Program-made: the position numbers and the translations under genes
Part shown: piece after piece, positions 37,066-49,780 of the stretch
How the letters are laid out: each line of letters begins with the position of its first letter
How positions within the stretch are numbered: position 1 is the first letter of the stretch
Notes under the pieces: generated by a model
Databases searched by the model: none
What the model saw: only the letters and a program-made list of their open reading frames with translations
What the model was told of the DNA's origin: nothing
Source of the DNA: Onchidella celtica
Lineage: Eukaryota; Mollusca; Gastropoda; Systellommatophora; Onchidiidae
Direction: 5' to 3'
Length of the DNA: 64,000 bases
Assembly (NCBI GenBank): GCA_963931925.1
Contig: OZ007569.1
Coordinates: forward strand, 44,052,521 to 44,116,520

Positions 37066-38935
37066 GTCATCCAGTCTTGATTCAATGTCTTCCAGACTGA
37101 AAAGGTCAGTATTCTTTCACTGACATTTCCGTAATGCTTTGTGGCGTACCCGTATATATGCACATTATAATTTGGCTGTCCTTCTTTTTTTCAGCTGTGC
37201 ATTCGTGGTCTGTAGGTTTCGTTTCAAAGCGCATTCAAATTTACATAATACATTGATAAATTAGCTTGAATGAAGTTCTAGGTTTTCCTTCGTCTGACTT
37301 TCTCATGAACTTTTGTCAAATTTCCCAGCGCAGATGCAACTGGTCTGCTCCGCCTCTAGATAGGTCCGTTTACTTTGTCAGCCAGACACATTCCATTATA
37401 GCCGCTCATTATCACAGAACTTTGGAGAATGCACACCCCCCCTCAGTAAATTCTGCCCTGAGCATTCCCAGTTCTTAAGTGTCGAGTTCCGTACGCCGAA
37501 CTGCATGGGTAGAAAATGGAAAAGACAACAAGAGAAGGTAGACAAGTATGCAAGATAAAGAAATAACGATGCACATTTGTGACATGTACGGGCTCATGCT
37601 AATCCATCTTTGTGCGGTTTGTCTAAATATTTTCCATACCTTTCAGCTCTTCATTTCGGCTTTGACACGTTGTTGGGGAAGCAATTATGCTAATTGCTCT
37701 CTCAGGTAAACCATCGTCTCCTGTCTATTGTTTCTTAGCCCTGCCCCCTTAAAATGCACGATACCCCGAGGCACGTCAGGCGAATGTTTACACGTCATTC
37801 TGTATTTCAAACTACCTCGAAGTATTGACAGAACACCAGCAACGAGATACAATAAATAAATAATGAAAAGAATGGGCGAGTGACAAGGACATAAATATTG
37901 TTTTGCCACACAAGATTTACGGGAGGAAAAAATGCAGAGCTGCCAGGCAATCAACTACACTTCATTGCAAAGTTAACTGAGGTTCAAATAATTGTAAATC
38001 TTGCAATTCTCCTTGATTTACAGGAGTCAGTTAGCAGCGAGATGAAGCGGTATTAACAGAATAAAAAAGTCTGATACTTATACGTATTTGACTTCTACTG
38101 ATGGTACTGCAATGTAGTTGCTTGCCCTGGTGTTAGTGTTCACAAGAGCAGTGTTGGTAGTTTGCTGTAACTGTGGTAATGATGGTAGTGATGACTGTAG
38201 TATCAGTTTGAGGAAGAAATGGTAATCAGCAGCAAAGTGAGAAACCAGAGGAAGTTAAAGGTGTTTTCCGCCGAATCTGATGAGTAAAAATATGCCAGGT
38301 GTTCAGACATTGCTTTATCAAGCTCATCCTCTGTCATCCTCAACCCCCCTGTTTTTTGCGAAAGAACTGCCTACACTGTGCAATTTCTAACAAACATCTG
38401 AACACACTACTATTTTACAAGATACAGAGAAAGTAATAACCGACACTAGGAAGACACACGAGAGTACAGTGCCTCTCCTGACCGCACACGCACTTGATTT
38501 GGGTTTGAGTTAAGGTGCAGACGCATTTCTATTGTTATTGAATGCTGAGGCGAGGAAAGAACAACATGGCTTTTTGGTGCGATGGGTAGAGGTGGTAGGG
38601 ATCACGGTGGATTGGCCCGAGTGAGGGAAGGGATAGGACATAAGACAAAGCTATGAGCTGCAAACAAAGTGTCATTCAAATTCATTATATTATTTCCATA
38701 ATTAATGAGAACAGGGTTTGAAAAAAAAAAAATTGTCTTTTTATGTGGAATTTTCTCTTGTAACAAAGCAGTGAACCAAGGATGCGAATGTGCAGCATTA
38801 TTGGGAGGAAAACTCAGAAACGTCCAGGTAAAATTATAGCTTAAGTACTAAAATTATAGACAAGTGAAATACAGAATTACACGGTGCGACCACGTCATCT
38901 TCTGTTGTTGTTTTTTTTTCTCCAGTACAAAACCT
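37066..38935. other. No gene recognised
   Basis: Unique-looking, moderately AT-rich sequence. A GGT/GAT word-rich patch lies near 38150-38200. Confidence 0.45.
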
Positions 38936-38938
38936 CGT

Positions 38939-38962
38939 AAAAATCTTTGTGGAAAGATTTTT
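38939..38962. other. Perfect 10-bp hairpin
   Basis: AAAAATCTTT and AAAGATTTTT are separated by GTGG. It is AT-rich and may be incidental, but it sits directly before a degenerate tandem repeat. Confidence 0.8.
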
Positions 38963-38969
38963 GTTCTGT

Positions 38970-39165
38970 TATGAATCACGTTTCCTGATTCTTATAATTG
39001 TTGTTTCATGATTTTTATTGAAGTTTATGTCACTATTTTTTAAAATCCTGTTTCCTAAGTTTCGTGACTGTTACTGCATGATTTTCATGGAATTTTTATT
39101 ATTATTATTATATTTTTTTTTTTCAGTCACGTTTGCTCATTTTTATGACTGTTGGGTTCACGTCA
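38970..39165 (+). repeat. Degenerate tandem repeat, about 80-bp unit, 2.5 copies
   Basis: TCACGTTTCCTGATT, TCCTGTTTCCTAAGT and TCACGTTTGCTCATT begin successive units, each followed by a TGACTGTT/AATTGTT word and a CATGATTTT word where the unit is complete. Confidence 0.7.
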
Positions 39166-39453
39166 CAAAGCTGGTCCATTGAAAGAGACTGTACGATTTT
39201 CACGAAGCAATTCTCCCCGTCTAACGTAGTGATTAGAAGGGAAGGAAAAAAACTCTTGATAATAGCTGTGCCGTTGTTATTGTCATTTGGCGGTGAAGAG
39301 ATGGGGCAGCAAGATAACTTGGATTCATACCGAGATATGTTAGCGAGAACTTTATCATAAGCTGATACGCAATTTATAGGGAGTTATGCCTGGCCTACCT
39401 GGATGAGACAATACCATTTCGCCTTTCTCTTTATTTCCCTGCCCCGTCCCGTC

Positions 39454-39467
39454 CCCCCCCCCCCCAA
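39454..39467. repeat. Poly-C tract
   Basis: About 13 consecutive C. Confidence 0.93.
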
Positions 39468-39549
39468 CCTCCCTTTTTAAAAATTTTATGTACGAGTATA
39501 TTATGACACTTGTGGAGATGAGAACACGGACATTTCCCTAATGTGTGGT

Positions 39550-39564
39550 TCTCTCTCTCTCTCT

Positions 39565-39626
<62 letters not shown>
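39550..39626. repeat. (CT)n microsatellite
   Basis: About 37 CT units with one CCTT break. Confidence 0.97.
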
Positions 39627-39627
<1 letters not shown>

Positions 39628-39972
39628 CTTCACATTAAAGATACATTGTAAACGAGACCACAAAAGAAAAGTCATTAAAGTAAAGCAATAAAATCCACAC
39701 ACTGTATCATTGCAACAGCATTATGAATTAAGAAAGCGCCTGGGTCTTGAGAAAAATAATAATAATAAAAAAGGGTTTAGGCATATAACCTTGGTAAAGT
39801 CTAACTGAATTTCGTTCCACCAATGTAGGTATGATGCATGTTATTGCTTATGTGAAAAAACAACAGCAACAACAACAACAACACATATATAATGCATACA
39901 GCAGGCACATCCAAGAAAATATAAAATAAATAAGTACTGCAAAAACATTACATTCCCTAAGGAAACAGTGAG

Positions 39973-40422
39973 TGTATTGTATTAAGATGGATAGGAATGG
40001 TAAGCTTCAGCAAAGAGTCTATTGTATTAAGATGGATAGGAATGGTAAGTGGTAAGCTTCAGCAAAGAGTGTATTGTATTAAGATGGATAGGAATGGTAA
40101 GCTTCAGCAAAGAGCGTATTGTATTAAGAAGGATAGGAATGGTAAGCTTCAGCAAAGAGTGTATTGTATTAAGATGGTTAGGAACGGTAAGCTTCAGCAA
40201 AGAGTATTGTATTAAGAAGGATAGGAATGGTAAGCTTCAGCAAAGAGTGTATTGTATTAAGATGGATAGGAATGGTAAGCTTCAGCAAAGAGTGTATTGT
40301 ATTAAGAAGGATAGGAATGGTAAGCTCCAGCAAAGAGTGTATTGTATTAAAAGGATAGGAATGGTAAGCTTCAGCAAAGAGTGTACTATATTAAGCAGGA
40401 TAGGAATGGTAAGCTTCAGCAA
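39973..40422 (+). repeat. 45-bp tandem array, 10 units
   Basis: Units start GTATTGTATTAAGA and contain GGATAGGAATGGTAAGCTTC. Unit starts lie at 39974, 40019, 40071, 40116, 40161, 40204, 40249, 40294, 40339 and 40383. The 52-bp step carries a duplicated GTAAGTG. The 43- and 44-bp steps are small losses. Nearly every unit contains a HindIII site and a GGTAAG donor-like word. The 72- and 130-codon plus frames across it exist only because 45 is a multiple of three. Confidence 0.97.
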
Positions 40423-40429
40423 CTGGCTG

Positions 40430-41896
40430 CAGCAAGCATAGACTGAATATAACTTATAAGATGACACAGGTGTGTTGGATCTGACCATTATCAACATTAA
40501 ATTACTTACATAGCCGTCGCTCGGTATTTTATGGAATGGGATATCCAGCATGGTACTTTACAAAGCTGCCATAATTGGGTTTCTTTCCAATGCCAAGGTC
40601 TACGTATTACACATTTTTATATTGTAGAACATTCTTAAACAAGCAGTTTCATGTGGCCTACTAAACACTGAATAAGTCAGATGCAGAAATCTCCTCTCTT
40701 CTATTTTTACACACCTTCCTCGGAGTTCCAGATGGCTCGTATGTGATTTTTTGTTTTTGGCACAGATTCTATATAATAAAAGATAGAGTAACCAGATACC
40801 GTTCTCGATTGTCTTTAGAAATTCCAATTTCCCCTGACTCAAAGGTACGGATCTCCACAGGAGCGCAGCAAGGAGGAGATAATAAACCGATGGCGGCTCC
40901 ATTATCGCATTACCACCCCTTGATTTCCACGCTCATGCTAATCCCCGTGCATCACTCGCCACTTTACCATCTGTTTATTCTCAGCGCTCACCTACACACA
41001 GAACAGGGTAATGCTAAATAGTCGGCAGCATGAGCACTGTACATAATGTGGAAACACTTATCGGGGACCCGCGCAGGAAGCTGGCAATTTAAAACAGAAT
41101 GTCATTGTAATTTTATGCTATTTTAGAATACAATAGGATATCACGTAGAGGTTCCACCTTTGTTCATGAGGATGTCACCACGACTGGTGGTGTTGACTTT
41201 GTTGTGCCATGGTGAAGATGGACATATTATTTGAAGAGAGCGGCGGATGTACTATGAAACTAATGAAGCTAAGCTTGAGGACTCCTGATCCCTGAGGAAC
41301 CCCGAACAAAGTTGTTTTTTTTTTTTTAATGAATGAAATTTGGATGTTGCCCCATTGTAACAGTTGCTGGTTGATTAGGGGTCCCATAACAGTTCAAGCT
41401 TGAGGGTCCCAAAAACTTGTCCTCCACTGAGGAAGATAAGAAAACCGCCGAACGGAGCACAGCGACATGAAGATAGACCAATTGTGTTGGACGGGCACAA
41501 GACAGGAGAATAATGAGGGAAAATAGATAGATGGAAGAGAATAAGTGAAAATTCAGGCCAGTACTCAAAGCCGAATTTCCCGGAGAGACGGCCGGAGATG
41601 GTGGGCGGGGACATCCCATGTTATTTTGCATTGGTCTTGGTTCTACCCTAGGTCTTTTAGTTTTGTCTCTGGATGAGGTGAGTAGTTGTGTCCCCTATGC
41701 CCGTGAGCACATATCTCTATGCAGGGTCGCATGTTGATTAAACAACTGTAGCTTGATTCTCAGAGCTTGATCAATTAAACCGTCACAAATGACAATAGCC
41801 GGAAAAGGTAAGTATAAAATAGTCTTAACTGTACACTCTTAGAATAACTATTTTAGTTTAGTTTGTAATTTGGAAACATCCTTTAAAAAAAAAAAA
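40430..41896. other. No gene recognised
   Basis: Unique-looking sequence with a poly-T run near 41315-41326. The 92-101 codon frames on both strands have no recognisable domain. Confidence 0.45.
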
Positions 41897-42005
41897 AATC
41901 AACTTGTAAATTTCAGCCTCTCCCTCAGGAAGGACAAAATGTGCTGCCGGTCCATGCTAGAAAATAATTTGTTCATGGACCCGCAGCGTAGTGCCTTCTT
42001 GCGTC
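41897..42005 (+). repeat. Family F dispersed repeat, copy 1
   Basis: Aligns with 57238-57340 over about 100 bp. Shared pattern: GACAAAAT, GCTGC.GGT.CA, AGAAAA.AATT, TTCATGGA and GCCTTCTT. In the 57-kb copy one frame is open, and the two copies share a QN.L.VH.RK.F.HG pattern, so a protein-coding ancestor is possible. Confidence 0.62.
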
Positions 42006-43754
<1,749 letters not shown>

Positions 43755-44020
43755 TGTCGTCATCTTGATCGTAATCTGTGCACAGTTGAATTATGTCCTG
43801 CGTGTGAGGTCAATGTGTTTTAGTTAGGGAAGCATAATATTGTGTGCACTGTTAATTTTGTTAATTTAGTTAATTTATCAGTGTGTGTGTATATATGTGT
43901 GTGTGCGCGCTATGTATCATACTTTCTGCTTCTGTAACTGTATTGTTATGTATTCAACGATCAAAACAAATTTCCTTGTACAAGGACGAATAAAATTTAT
44001 CTTATCTTATCTTATCTTAT
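43755..44020 (+). mobile_element. 3' untranslated region and tail of the same LINE
   Basis: The 266 bases after the stop end in a perfect 12-bp palindrome (CCTTGTACAAGG, 43974-43985), then GACGAATAAAATT and about five TTATC units (43997-44020). Tails made of short tandem units rather than poly-A, preceded by a hairpin, are typical of CR1/L2/Rex1-type LINEs. A GT-rich patch lies near 43882-43906. No clear target-site duplication was found. Confidence 0.82.
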
Positions 44021-44899
44021 TGTACATAATAGGTGCGTTTTGAGAAAATAGCCTTAAAAGATTTGAACACATCAATATTAGACCGGAGTTGATGTTTGAG
44101 GGACCTTTTAAACATGGAAGAATCAGACTGATTTATGCATTCAAGAGATATCGGAGTATTTAACTATGCTGAAGGAGAGAAATGGCTATATGGAAGGTCA
44201 ATGACTTTCCCATAACTAATTCCGAACGTAATCGGCATCATGCAACAATATGTTGTGTAGCCTTCAAAATAAGACACCATTATGATAGCCAAGGTGTCAT
44301 TAATTTTGTTCACTAAAATGTGATAAAATTAAACTTCATTAAAAAAAAACAAAAAAAAAACGAACAAAATTAAAACAGATTGCTTAAAGACATTGGAGCA
44401 AAATGAACAAAATATTCTATATTTCCCTAGACCTGGAGATTTCCTTTACCAAAAGATAAAAACCTCTGCAACTGTAAATATTGTCACAGCAACCTATGCA
44501 ACGTCTGGATGTCAAGATATATTACGATAAATTGACAGTAGCAAGCAGAACTCAGAATACTCTAGGGTAACATTCTTCAGGCCGTTATGAAGAGGATTTA
44601 GGGGTAAGCCAATCTGGGGCTTACGCCAGCTTTGGTCTGGTTTACTCTGTAGACTAGGAAAAACGCTCGATTTGGGCATTCTTACCCCCTGCCCCCTTGT
44701 AGATCATTCGTATATATTACAATGGCTTCGTCTTCCTCTCTCCTCAGTATTCTTCTCCTCCCAAGCCCACCCCATCGCACTCTCCGTAGGGTCATCAGAA
44801 AGGTGAATGTCCACGATATCGTATTGATGTTCTTATACTTCAAACATTTTGCATCGGCTGTGTAATTGTTGTCAGATGACAAAATGTTATAAATAAAAA
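44021..44899. other. No gene recognised
   Basis: AT-rich sequence with A runs near 44341-44360. A 7-bp hairpin, GTAAGCC/GGCTTAC with a 7-base loop, lies at 44604-44624. Confidence 0.45.
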
Positions 44900-44972
44900 A
44901 ACCCAGAAAATTGGTGGGATCGCTGCAAGGCTTGAAGTAAAGTCAGAATATGACAAAAAGAAAATGGAAAAG
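44900..44972 (+). repeat. Family E dispersed repeat, copy 3
   Basis: Matches the core of the 5803-5962 element: ACCCAGAAAA, GGGATCGCTGCAAGGCTTG and AAAGTCAGAAT, then CAAAAAGAAAA. No target duplication is visible, so it is probably older or truncated. Confidence 0.65.
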
Positions 44973-45525
44973 CTCAGCTGTTTTTCATTCCTTTTCCTTT
45001 GTGTTTTATTATATCGTTTCTGTATTTATTATCTTACCCATAGCTTTGTTACATACAACTTTTTCTTTTTCTATTTTGTCATTTTTTGACTTTGTTGCCA
45101 GAGGAATGCATTGCACGTTAATCCTACTATTGACTTTGTTGAAGAATGAAATAAATTACAGCAAACATTCATTATCGAGACTGTGAAATGCACATACGCT
45201 CATCAGTGTCTTCTCTTCTATGTTGGCTTCTCTTACGTCAAGGGTAACCCACTTTCTCCTCCATTTCTCCGAATGCACAAGCTTTATGGAGGGGATGGCC
45301 TGAAAAGAGAACTATCTGACAGTATGAACTGGAAATGCCAGATTTGGCACGAGACAGACAGTGACAATATCTGATCATGATAAACTTTTTCTCTCATTCT
45401 CTCAGTCTGTCTTGCCCTTGAAACGCTCACATTATTTTCCTACATGTGCACCCATTTCTCCTGCGTGTCACTGTCAGGATTTGGTTTTTTGTCTGTTATG
45501 ACATTACGGTAAAGACTCTCACTTT
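44973..45525. other. No gene recognised
   Basis: AT-rich sequence. Two short open frames without motifs. Confidence 0.45.
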
Positions 45526-45820
45526 GTGCTCACAGACTGCCTGTCTCTCTGTTTGTATGTGTCTGTCTGTCTGTCGCAAAAACTGATTTCCTCGCTTTTT
45601 CACAGTACCGTCCATTGCTATCATTTCATTAAAGATACGTATTTTTCCTTTCTCTCCCCCCCCCTCTCTCACTCTCTCCGTCTCTCTGTTTCAATCTCTC
45701 TGTCTGTGTGTCCCTCTATATTTGTTTGTTACTCTTTCTCTGTCTCTGTCAGTGTGTCTCTCTCTGTGTCTGTCTCTGGCCCCCTCTCTGTCTGTCTGCC
45801 CTTCTCTCTCTAGTATTTCA
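45526..45820. repeat. Pyrimidine-rich TCTG/TC low-complexity tract
   Basis: Irregular TCTGTC, CTCTCT and poly-C (about 45657-45664) words. The serine/leucine/cysteine-rich frames across it are artefacts. Confidence 0.9.
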
Positions 45821-45892
45821 GGTCTCAATATTTTTTTCACCTTACGTTTATTTCATGTGCAGACTCACCCTTTTCCTCATGACTTCATTCTA

Positions 45893-45945
45893 CCCCCTCC
45901 CCCCCCCCCCCGCCACCCCACCCCACCTCCCCCCGTCCCTTGACA
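45893..45945. repeat. Poly-C-rich tract
   Basis: Several C runs (the longest about 12) separated by single A, T or G bases. Confidence 0.92.
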
Positions 45946-46859
45946 TTAACTTCTAACCTAAAAAACCCACGAACTTCAAACCCGTAGCTCCAGGTACATC
46001 ATAAACTCTATCACAAAATTCCCTTCCACAAACGAATGTCAACGGCCTCACTCAATCTCAGTTTTCACATAAAGTGAACAGTTTTGTTCAACATGAAAGG
46101 CCACCATCTTAACTATCACACCATTTTTTTCCCCTCACACTTTAGAATGCTCCACTTAACAAACCGCGTAAACCTTCAGGTTAAATGGGACATGTAGGGC
46201 AAATGCTACAATGAAGCAGGAAACCAGTGTCGTTAATGACTCAGTGACAACAATAGAAATCATTAACCTATACTTTTTTTTTTCGCGGGAAAAGAGGGAA
46301 AAGGAAGCCCACTCCCCCTTACCAATTCGTTCCCTGAAAACGACAAGGTTCTAACTCCTTTCTATCAACTTTTGAGAGAAATTGATGATTGGAGTTTCAT
46401 GTCCTCCCAGCTTTTAGAGGTACGACTTATTTTGCTTTGTAGTAATACTTACAAATTATACACCCGACCCGCTTGATACTTTGGCACTACTCACTTACTG
46501 AGGAAGACCAGTAGAAATAGTGTGCAGTGTGTAACTCAGGCCAGCAAAAAATGGAGATAGAACCTTATCATTCTAAAGCGACAATTTGTCCTCAGAACGC
46601 GACCTTTCCCAGAATACTTCACACTCACTATCAAACTAAAGTGAACGTTTCTAAAAGCCAAAATGCCCTAACATGAAAATTCGGCTTTTTTTTTTTCCCA
46701 GCAAAGAGCAATAACGTCATGCAGGACCACACAATTAAGTTACTTAGGACAATGTGATTTTCTGCGTTCATATAAGAAATATACAGACACTTTATGCCAT
46801 TGAAACTGCAGTTCAAATATATCTTAGAGATTACAAAGTATGTCTTCTTGGGACTTAGG
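45946..46859. other. No gene recognised
   Basis: Unique-looking sequence containing poly-T near 46276-46284 and 46686-46695. Confidence 0.4.
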
Positions 46860-47221
46860 CGGTAACTCACCAATAACGAGGGGTGGATGGACTCGGGAAT
46901 GTAAATTTGACACAGTAACCCTGAACTTGGCTTGAAGTTTCGTTGACTGGAACAATGCCACTTCTTGACTCTCTTGGCACCAATCTAGGGTATGTGGGCA
47001 ACTCTATTGTTGTGTGCATGTGCAAAGACAACTTGAGCTACAGTATGAATTAACGAGCACAGGTCAATATACTTAGACATAATGAGGTTTTTGATGTCAT
47101 ACTCACGATAATCTAACTCGATATCTTTGACACGCCTTCCGTTGTTGTCAGTGCCCATCGATACCACTATAACATTGTATTCGTCATAGCCCACTAGGGC
47201 AGAATTATACCTACAGAACAA
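46860..47221 (-). pseudogene. Interrupted protein-like segment, family unknown
   Basis: The minus strand reads for about 78 residues with natural-looking composition (YDEYNVIVVSMGTDN, then a KDIELDYREYDIKN stretch). After an interruption the same frame continues protein-like to a GTGAGT donor-like site near 46870. YNVIVVSMGTDN loosely recalls the GTND block of SGNH-hydrolase-like domains, which also occur in some mobile-element polyproteins, but the key residues are not in canonical order. I cannot tell a decayed host exon from a fossil element, nor exclude chance. Confidence 0.22.
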
Positions 47222-48230
47222 GATAGTTTGGCATCACAGTTCCACCTAGTTCTCTAGTGGCCCATATCTACTGCAAGTCTTATCTTTGACACTGTCTGAA
47301 ACAGATAGATGATATGTGGACACGACGGGAATGAACGAGATAAATGAAGGATGGAAGGAAGGAAGGAAGAAAACAGTGAGGATATGCTTTGGAAAAGAAT
47401 GGGAAATGGCACTGAATGCATAACATATTGCAGTTAGCAGGAACAGTGTTGGGAGGGGAAATCCTAGCACGTGAAAACAGCCCTGGTGGAATATAATTAT
47501 AAACAAATTAACAGTGGAATGACTGAATAAAAAAATCAGTGAAGCAAAGGTTTTGTAAGATAAACTATTCAGAATAGACGGGCCGCTTTTCTCGAAACAT
47601 ACTGTGTACAGCGTAAAAATTAACATGACTCCGTGATCTGCCAAGTAAGAAATAAAAAGAAGTTCAAGATAAAGAAAGTACGTAAGCTCTGTCGCTGCGG
47701 CTGATGGCTTATCTCTTGGCAGTGCTCTGGAAGTACCGCCTTATGTAACATTGAGTTGTCCAGAAATGATAAGAGTTGTGTAATCTTACGTGTGTCATTT
47801 CGTGCACGTCACAGGGGCGCCACTCAAACACTAACTCTCTTTCAAATTATGAAGTTGCATGAACTTTACATGATGATTATATTCTTATTCCAGAAGTACT
47901 GATTTCCAGTTTCACCATTACCGTGGACTAGAAGTGTCATGTCACATTGTTTTACAATTAGAAAATTATCTCTAAAAATTATTTGATACCTCTGATATCT
48001 TATTTATTTGAACATTTGCTTACGATTTCAAAGGCACACGGACTGTTTACTATTAATGTGAGTGAATCTGGCAACATAGGGCTTAAACTGAAATTCTTAT
48101 ACCTTTTTAAAAATGAAAATAAATAATTCAAAGCGATTTCAAGCAAAATATTTTAACTGAAAGCAGGCAAATGGCTAATCTTGCATTTTAAAAGTTTAGA
48201 ATTCTTTCAGTCTCCATTGCAAAATGTGGA
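47222..48230. other. No gene recognised
   Basis: AT-rich sequence. A 132-codon minus frame at 47246-47644 is Phe/Leu/Ser-rich and motif-free. A GGAA run lies near 47353-47370. Confidence 0.45.
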
Positions 48231-48231
48231 A

Positions 48232-48247
48232 AGGGGGGGGGGGGGGA
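48232..48247. repeat. Poly-G tract
   Basis: About 15 consecutive G, just before the open segment at 48261. Confidence 0.93.
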
Positions 48248-48260
48248 TGATTGTTCTTAG

Positions 48261-48539
48261 AATTTGGTTTTCCATCTTAAGTCCGATTCGCCAAATCCAC
48301 CCATTAATATCTCCCATTCCAAGATGACAGAAAGAAAGGAGACTGTAGATATTCACAGAAAAATGGAAAATCGACTTGATGAGAAGATGGCTGACAATGA
48401 GATCCCAGGAACCAGTGACAAAAGTATAAATATAATGACAACAAGGACGTTGATCAATATATTCAAAGCTTGGCGTAAATACGACGGTAAATCAAACACA
48501 TTGGACACACTGGCTGCGATAAATTGGGATGGTAACTAG
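48261..48539 (+). CDS. Open segment with a death-domain-like C-terminal end; possible internal exon
   Basis: The frame opens directly after TTGTTCTTAG, an acceptor-like end, and runs about 90 codons. It has a charged linker (an ERKETVDIHRKMENRLDEK region), then TRTLINIFKAWRKYDG and NTLDTLAAINWDG. The L..hhxxW....G...TL..L..A pattern resembles the last two helices of death domains, which mediate homotypic adaptor contacts in apoptosis and innate immunity. The first helices would have to lie in an upstream exon, which I did not find. A GATG|GTAACT donor-like site lies at about 48531. There is no ATG near the start, so if real it is an internal exon. Similarity over about 27 residues could be chance. 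Confidence 0.28.
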   Translation, partial: NLVFHLKSDSPNPPINISHSKMTERKETVDIHRKMENRLDEKMADNEIPGTSDKSINIMTTRTLINIFKAWRKYDGKSNTLDTLAAINWDGN

Positions 48540-48572
48540 GCTAGGAGGAGAACATTTAGAGTAGCAATAGTA

Positions 48573-48780
48573 GGCAAGCGGCGCACTGAGTCAACTCCGG
48601 TTTGAGTCCGTTTTGGCTTTATCCAGGATCGACTTGGACAGTGGACCCATGCCTCTCAACAAAATCGGAGAGATGAAATTGTCGACTCCGCCTGGGTCAT
48701 ACCCACCTCACACGGGGAAGATCCCCCCGAATGTGTGGCATGCAATTGCTGTCTGTCAATAAAACATATTTTTAAATGAA
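48573..48780 (+). repeat. Family C dispersed repeat, copy 1
   Basis: GGCGCACTGAGTCAA matches the copy at 56865. GGTTTGAGTCC (48599-48609) fits a pol III B box closely, which suggests a tRNA-derived SINE, though the A box is not clear at normal spacing. The right end near 48780 is AT-rich and ill-defined. Confidence 0.5.
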
Positions 48781-49075
48781 TGTTTCGACTTCATGCATAT
48801 CCGAAGAAGACACTATGCCTGTGGATTCATGAAAGAATAATATTATTTCCTGATATGGACACGCCGCTCATCCTGTCCTTTCTGAGAGAGGCTAAGATCT
48901 ACAACTTGATTTGCTAACTTTTATACTCGTTTACAAAACTTTTTGCACATCTATACAAAATACTTTAAAAAAAAATAATTTTACCAATATGTTAAAATTC
49001 TATGAATGTATTTAATTGTGTGTTAAACTCGACAGCTCTGAATACGAAACATAAATAAAGAAATTGTACCCAAAT

Positions 49076-49205
49076 AGACCGTGAGGGGCGTAAAGCGGCC
49101 GTTGTCGTGCCGTAAAACCCAAACTCAAAGAATCAGATTTGACACAATTGGAGAGCCAGGCTGGTTCAGACTCACTAAAGCGCGAGGCCCCCATTTAACT
49201 CGATA
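49076..49205 (-). repeat. Family C dispersed repeat, copy 2
   Basis: On the minus strand the end GGGTTTTACGGCACGACAAC followed by GGCCGCTTTACGCC matches GGGTTTGAGGGCTTG...GGCCACTTTGCGCC at 57035-57078. The start, GCGCTTTAGTGAGTC, resembles GCGCACTGAGTC. The GTTTTACG..CGAC...GGCCGCTTTACGCC style is common at 3' ends of short elements in invertebrates. Confidence 0.5.
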
Positions 49206-49540
49206 GACCACAAAACAGACCTGAATCAGTGCTCTGTGCGCCTTAGTATTGAACAGCAGGAAATCAAAAGGGGATTAGTCTGACCAGTCAAACACTAGAG
49301 ATCTGATAGTGGAGAAAATATGGCCATTCATACTCGCTACATTCAACACCGTAGGACCTACAACCCTCGGGTACAACTGTAACACACTCCTCATTCCAGC
49401 CTGGGCATGGCTGATGTCATTTATAAACAGTTTACCACGAGCAGGACACGCGAGACTTTGTGGTGTTTATTTGTTTTACACGGTTATGTAAGGAGCAGGC
49501 GCCGACCGCTCACAGACAGAACCGTAATGACAGACAGCTC
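49206..49540. other. No gene recognised
   Basis: Moderately GC-rich sequence with a 60-codon frame lacking motifs. Confidence 0.4.
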
Positions 49541-49541
49541 C

Positions 49542-49659
49542 AGGGGTGAACCAGACCTCCGCGGTGTGGGCAGTGAGTAGTGTTTTCGTGTGATGCATAA
49601 TAATTTGGCGGCGAGCCACCAGTTTGGCTCCCACACTAGCCTTGATCTGGTTCACCCCT
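49542..49659. repeat. Inverted-repeat element, about 118 bp
   Basis: AGGGGTGAACCAGA at 49542-49555 is exactly complementary to TCTGGTTCACCCCT at 49646-49659. Similarity continues inward after a short gap (GTGTGGG on both arms). The whole could fold into a long imperfect hairpin, as small MITEs do. No target duplication is apparent. Confidence 0.6.
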
Positions 49660-49780
49660 AATGGGGATAGGTGCACCTAATAGCAAGACGGGTTTTTAGT
49701 AATGGTTGTCGTACGGCAAATGTGTTTGTCACTGTAATAATATTACCACTTTACTCTCTCCATCTGTGTTTTTTCATTCA

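Noticed and set aside
40049-40441. A 130-codon repetitive protein
   Set aside because: The frame exists only because the tandem unit is 45 bp. Several frames stay open equally.
45526-45956. Serine/leucine/cysteine-rich small proteins
   Set aside because: Translation of TCTG/TC and poly-C low-complexity sequence.
47246-47644. A 132-codon minus-strand frame
   Set aside because: Phe/Leu/Ser bias typical of AT-rich noncoding DNA, with no motif.
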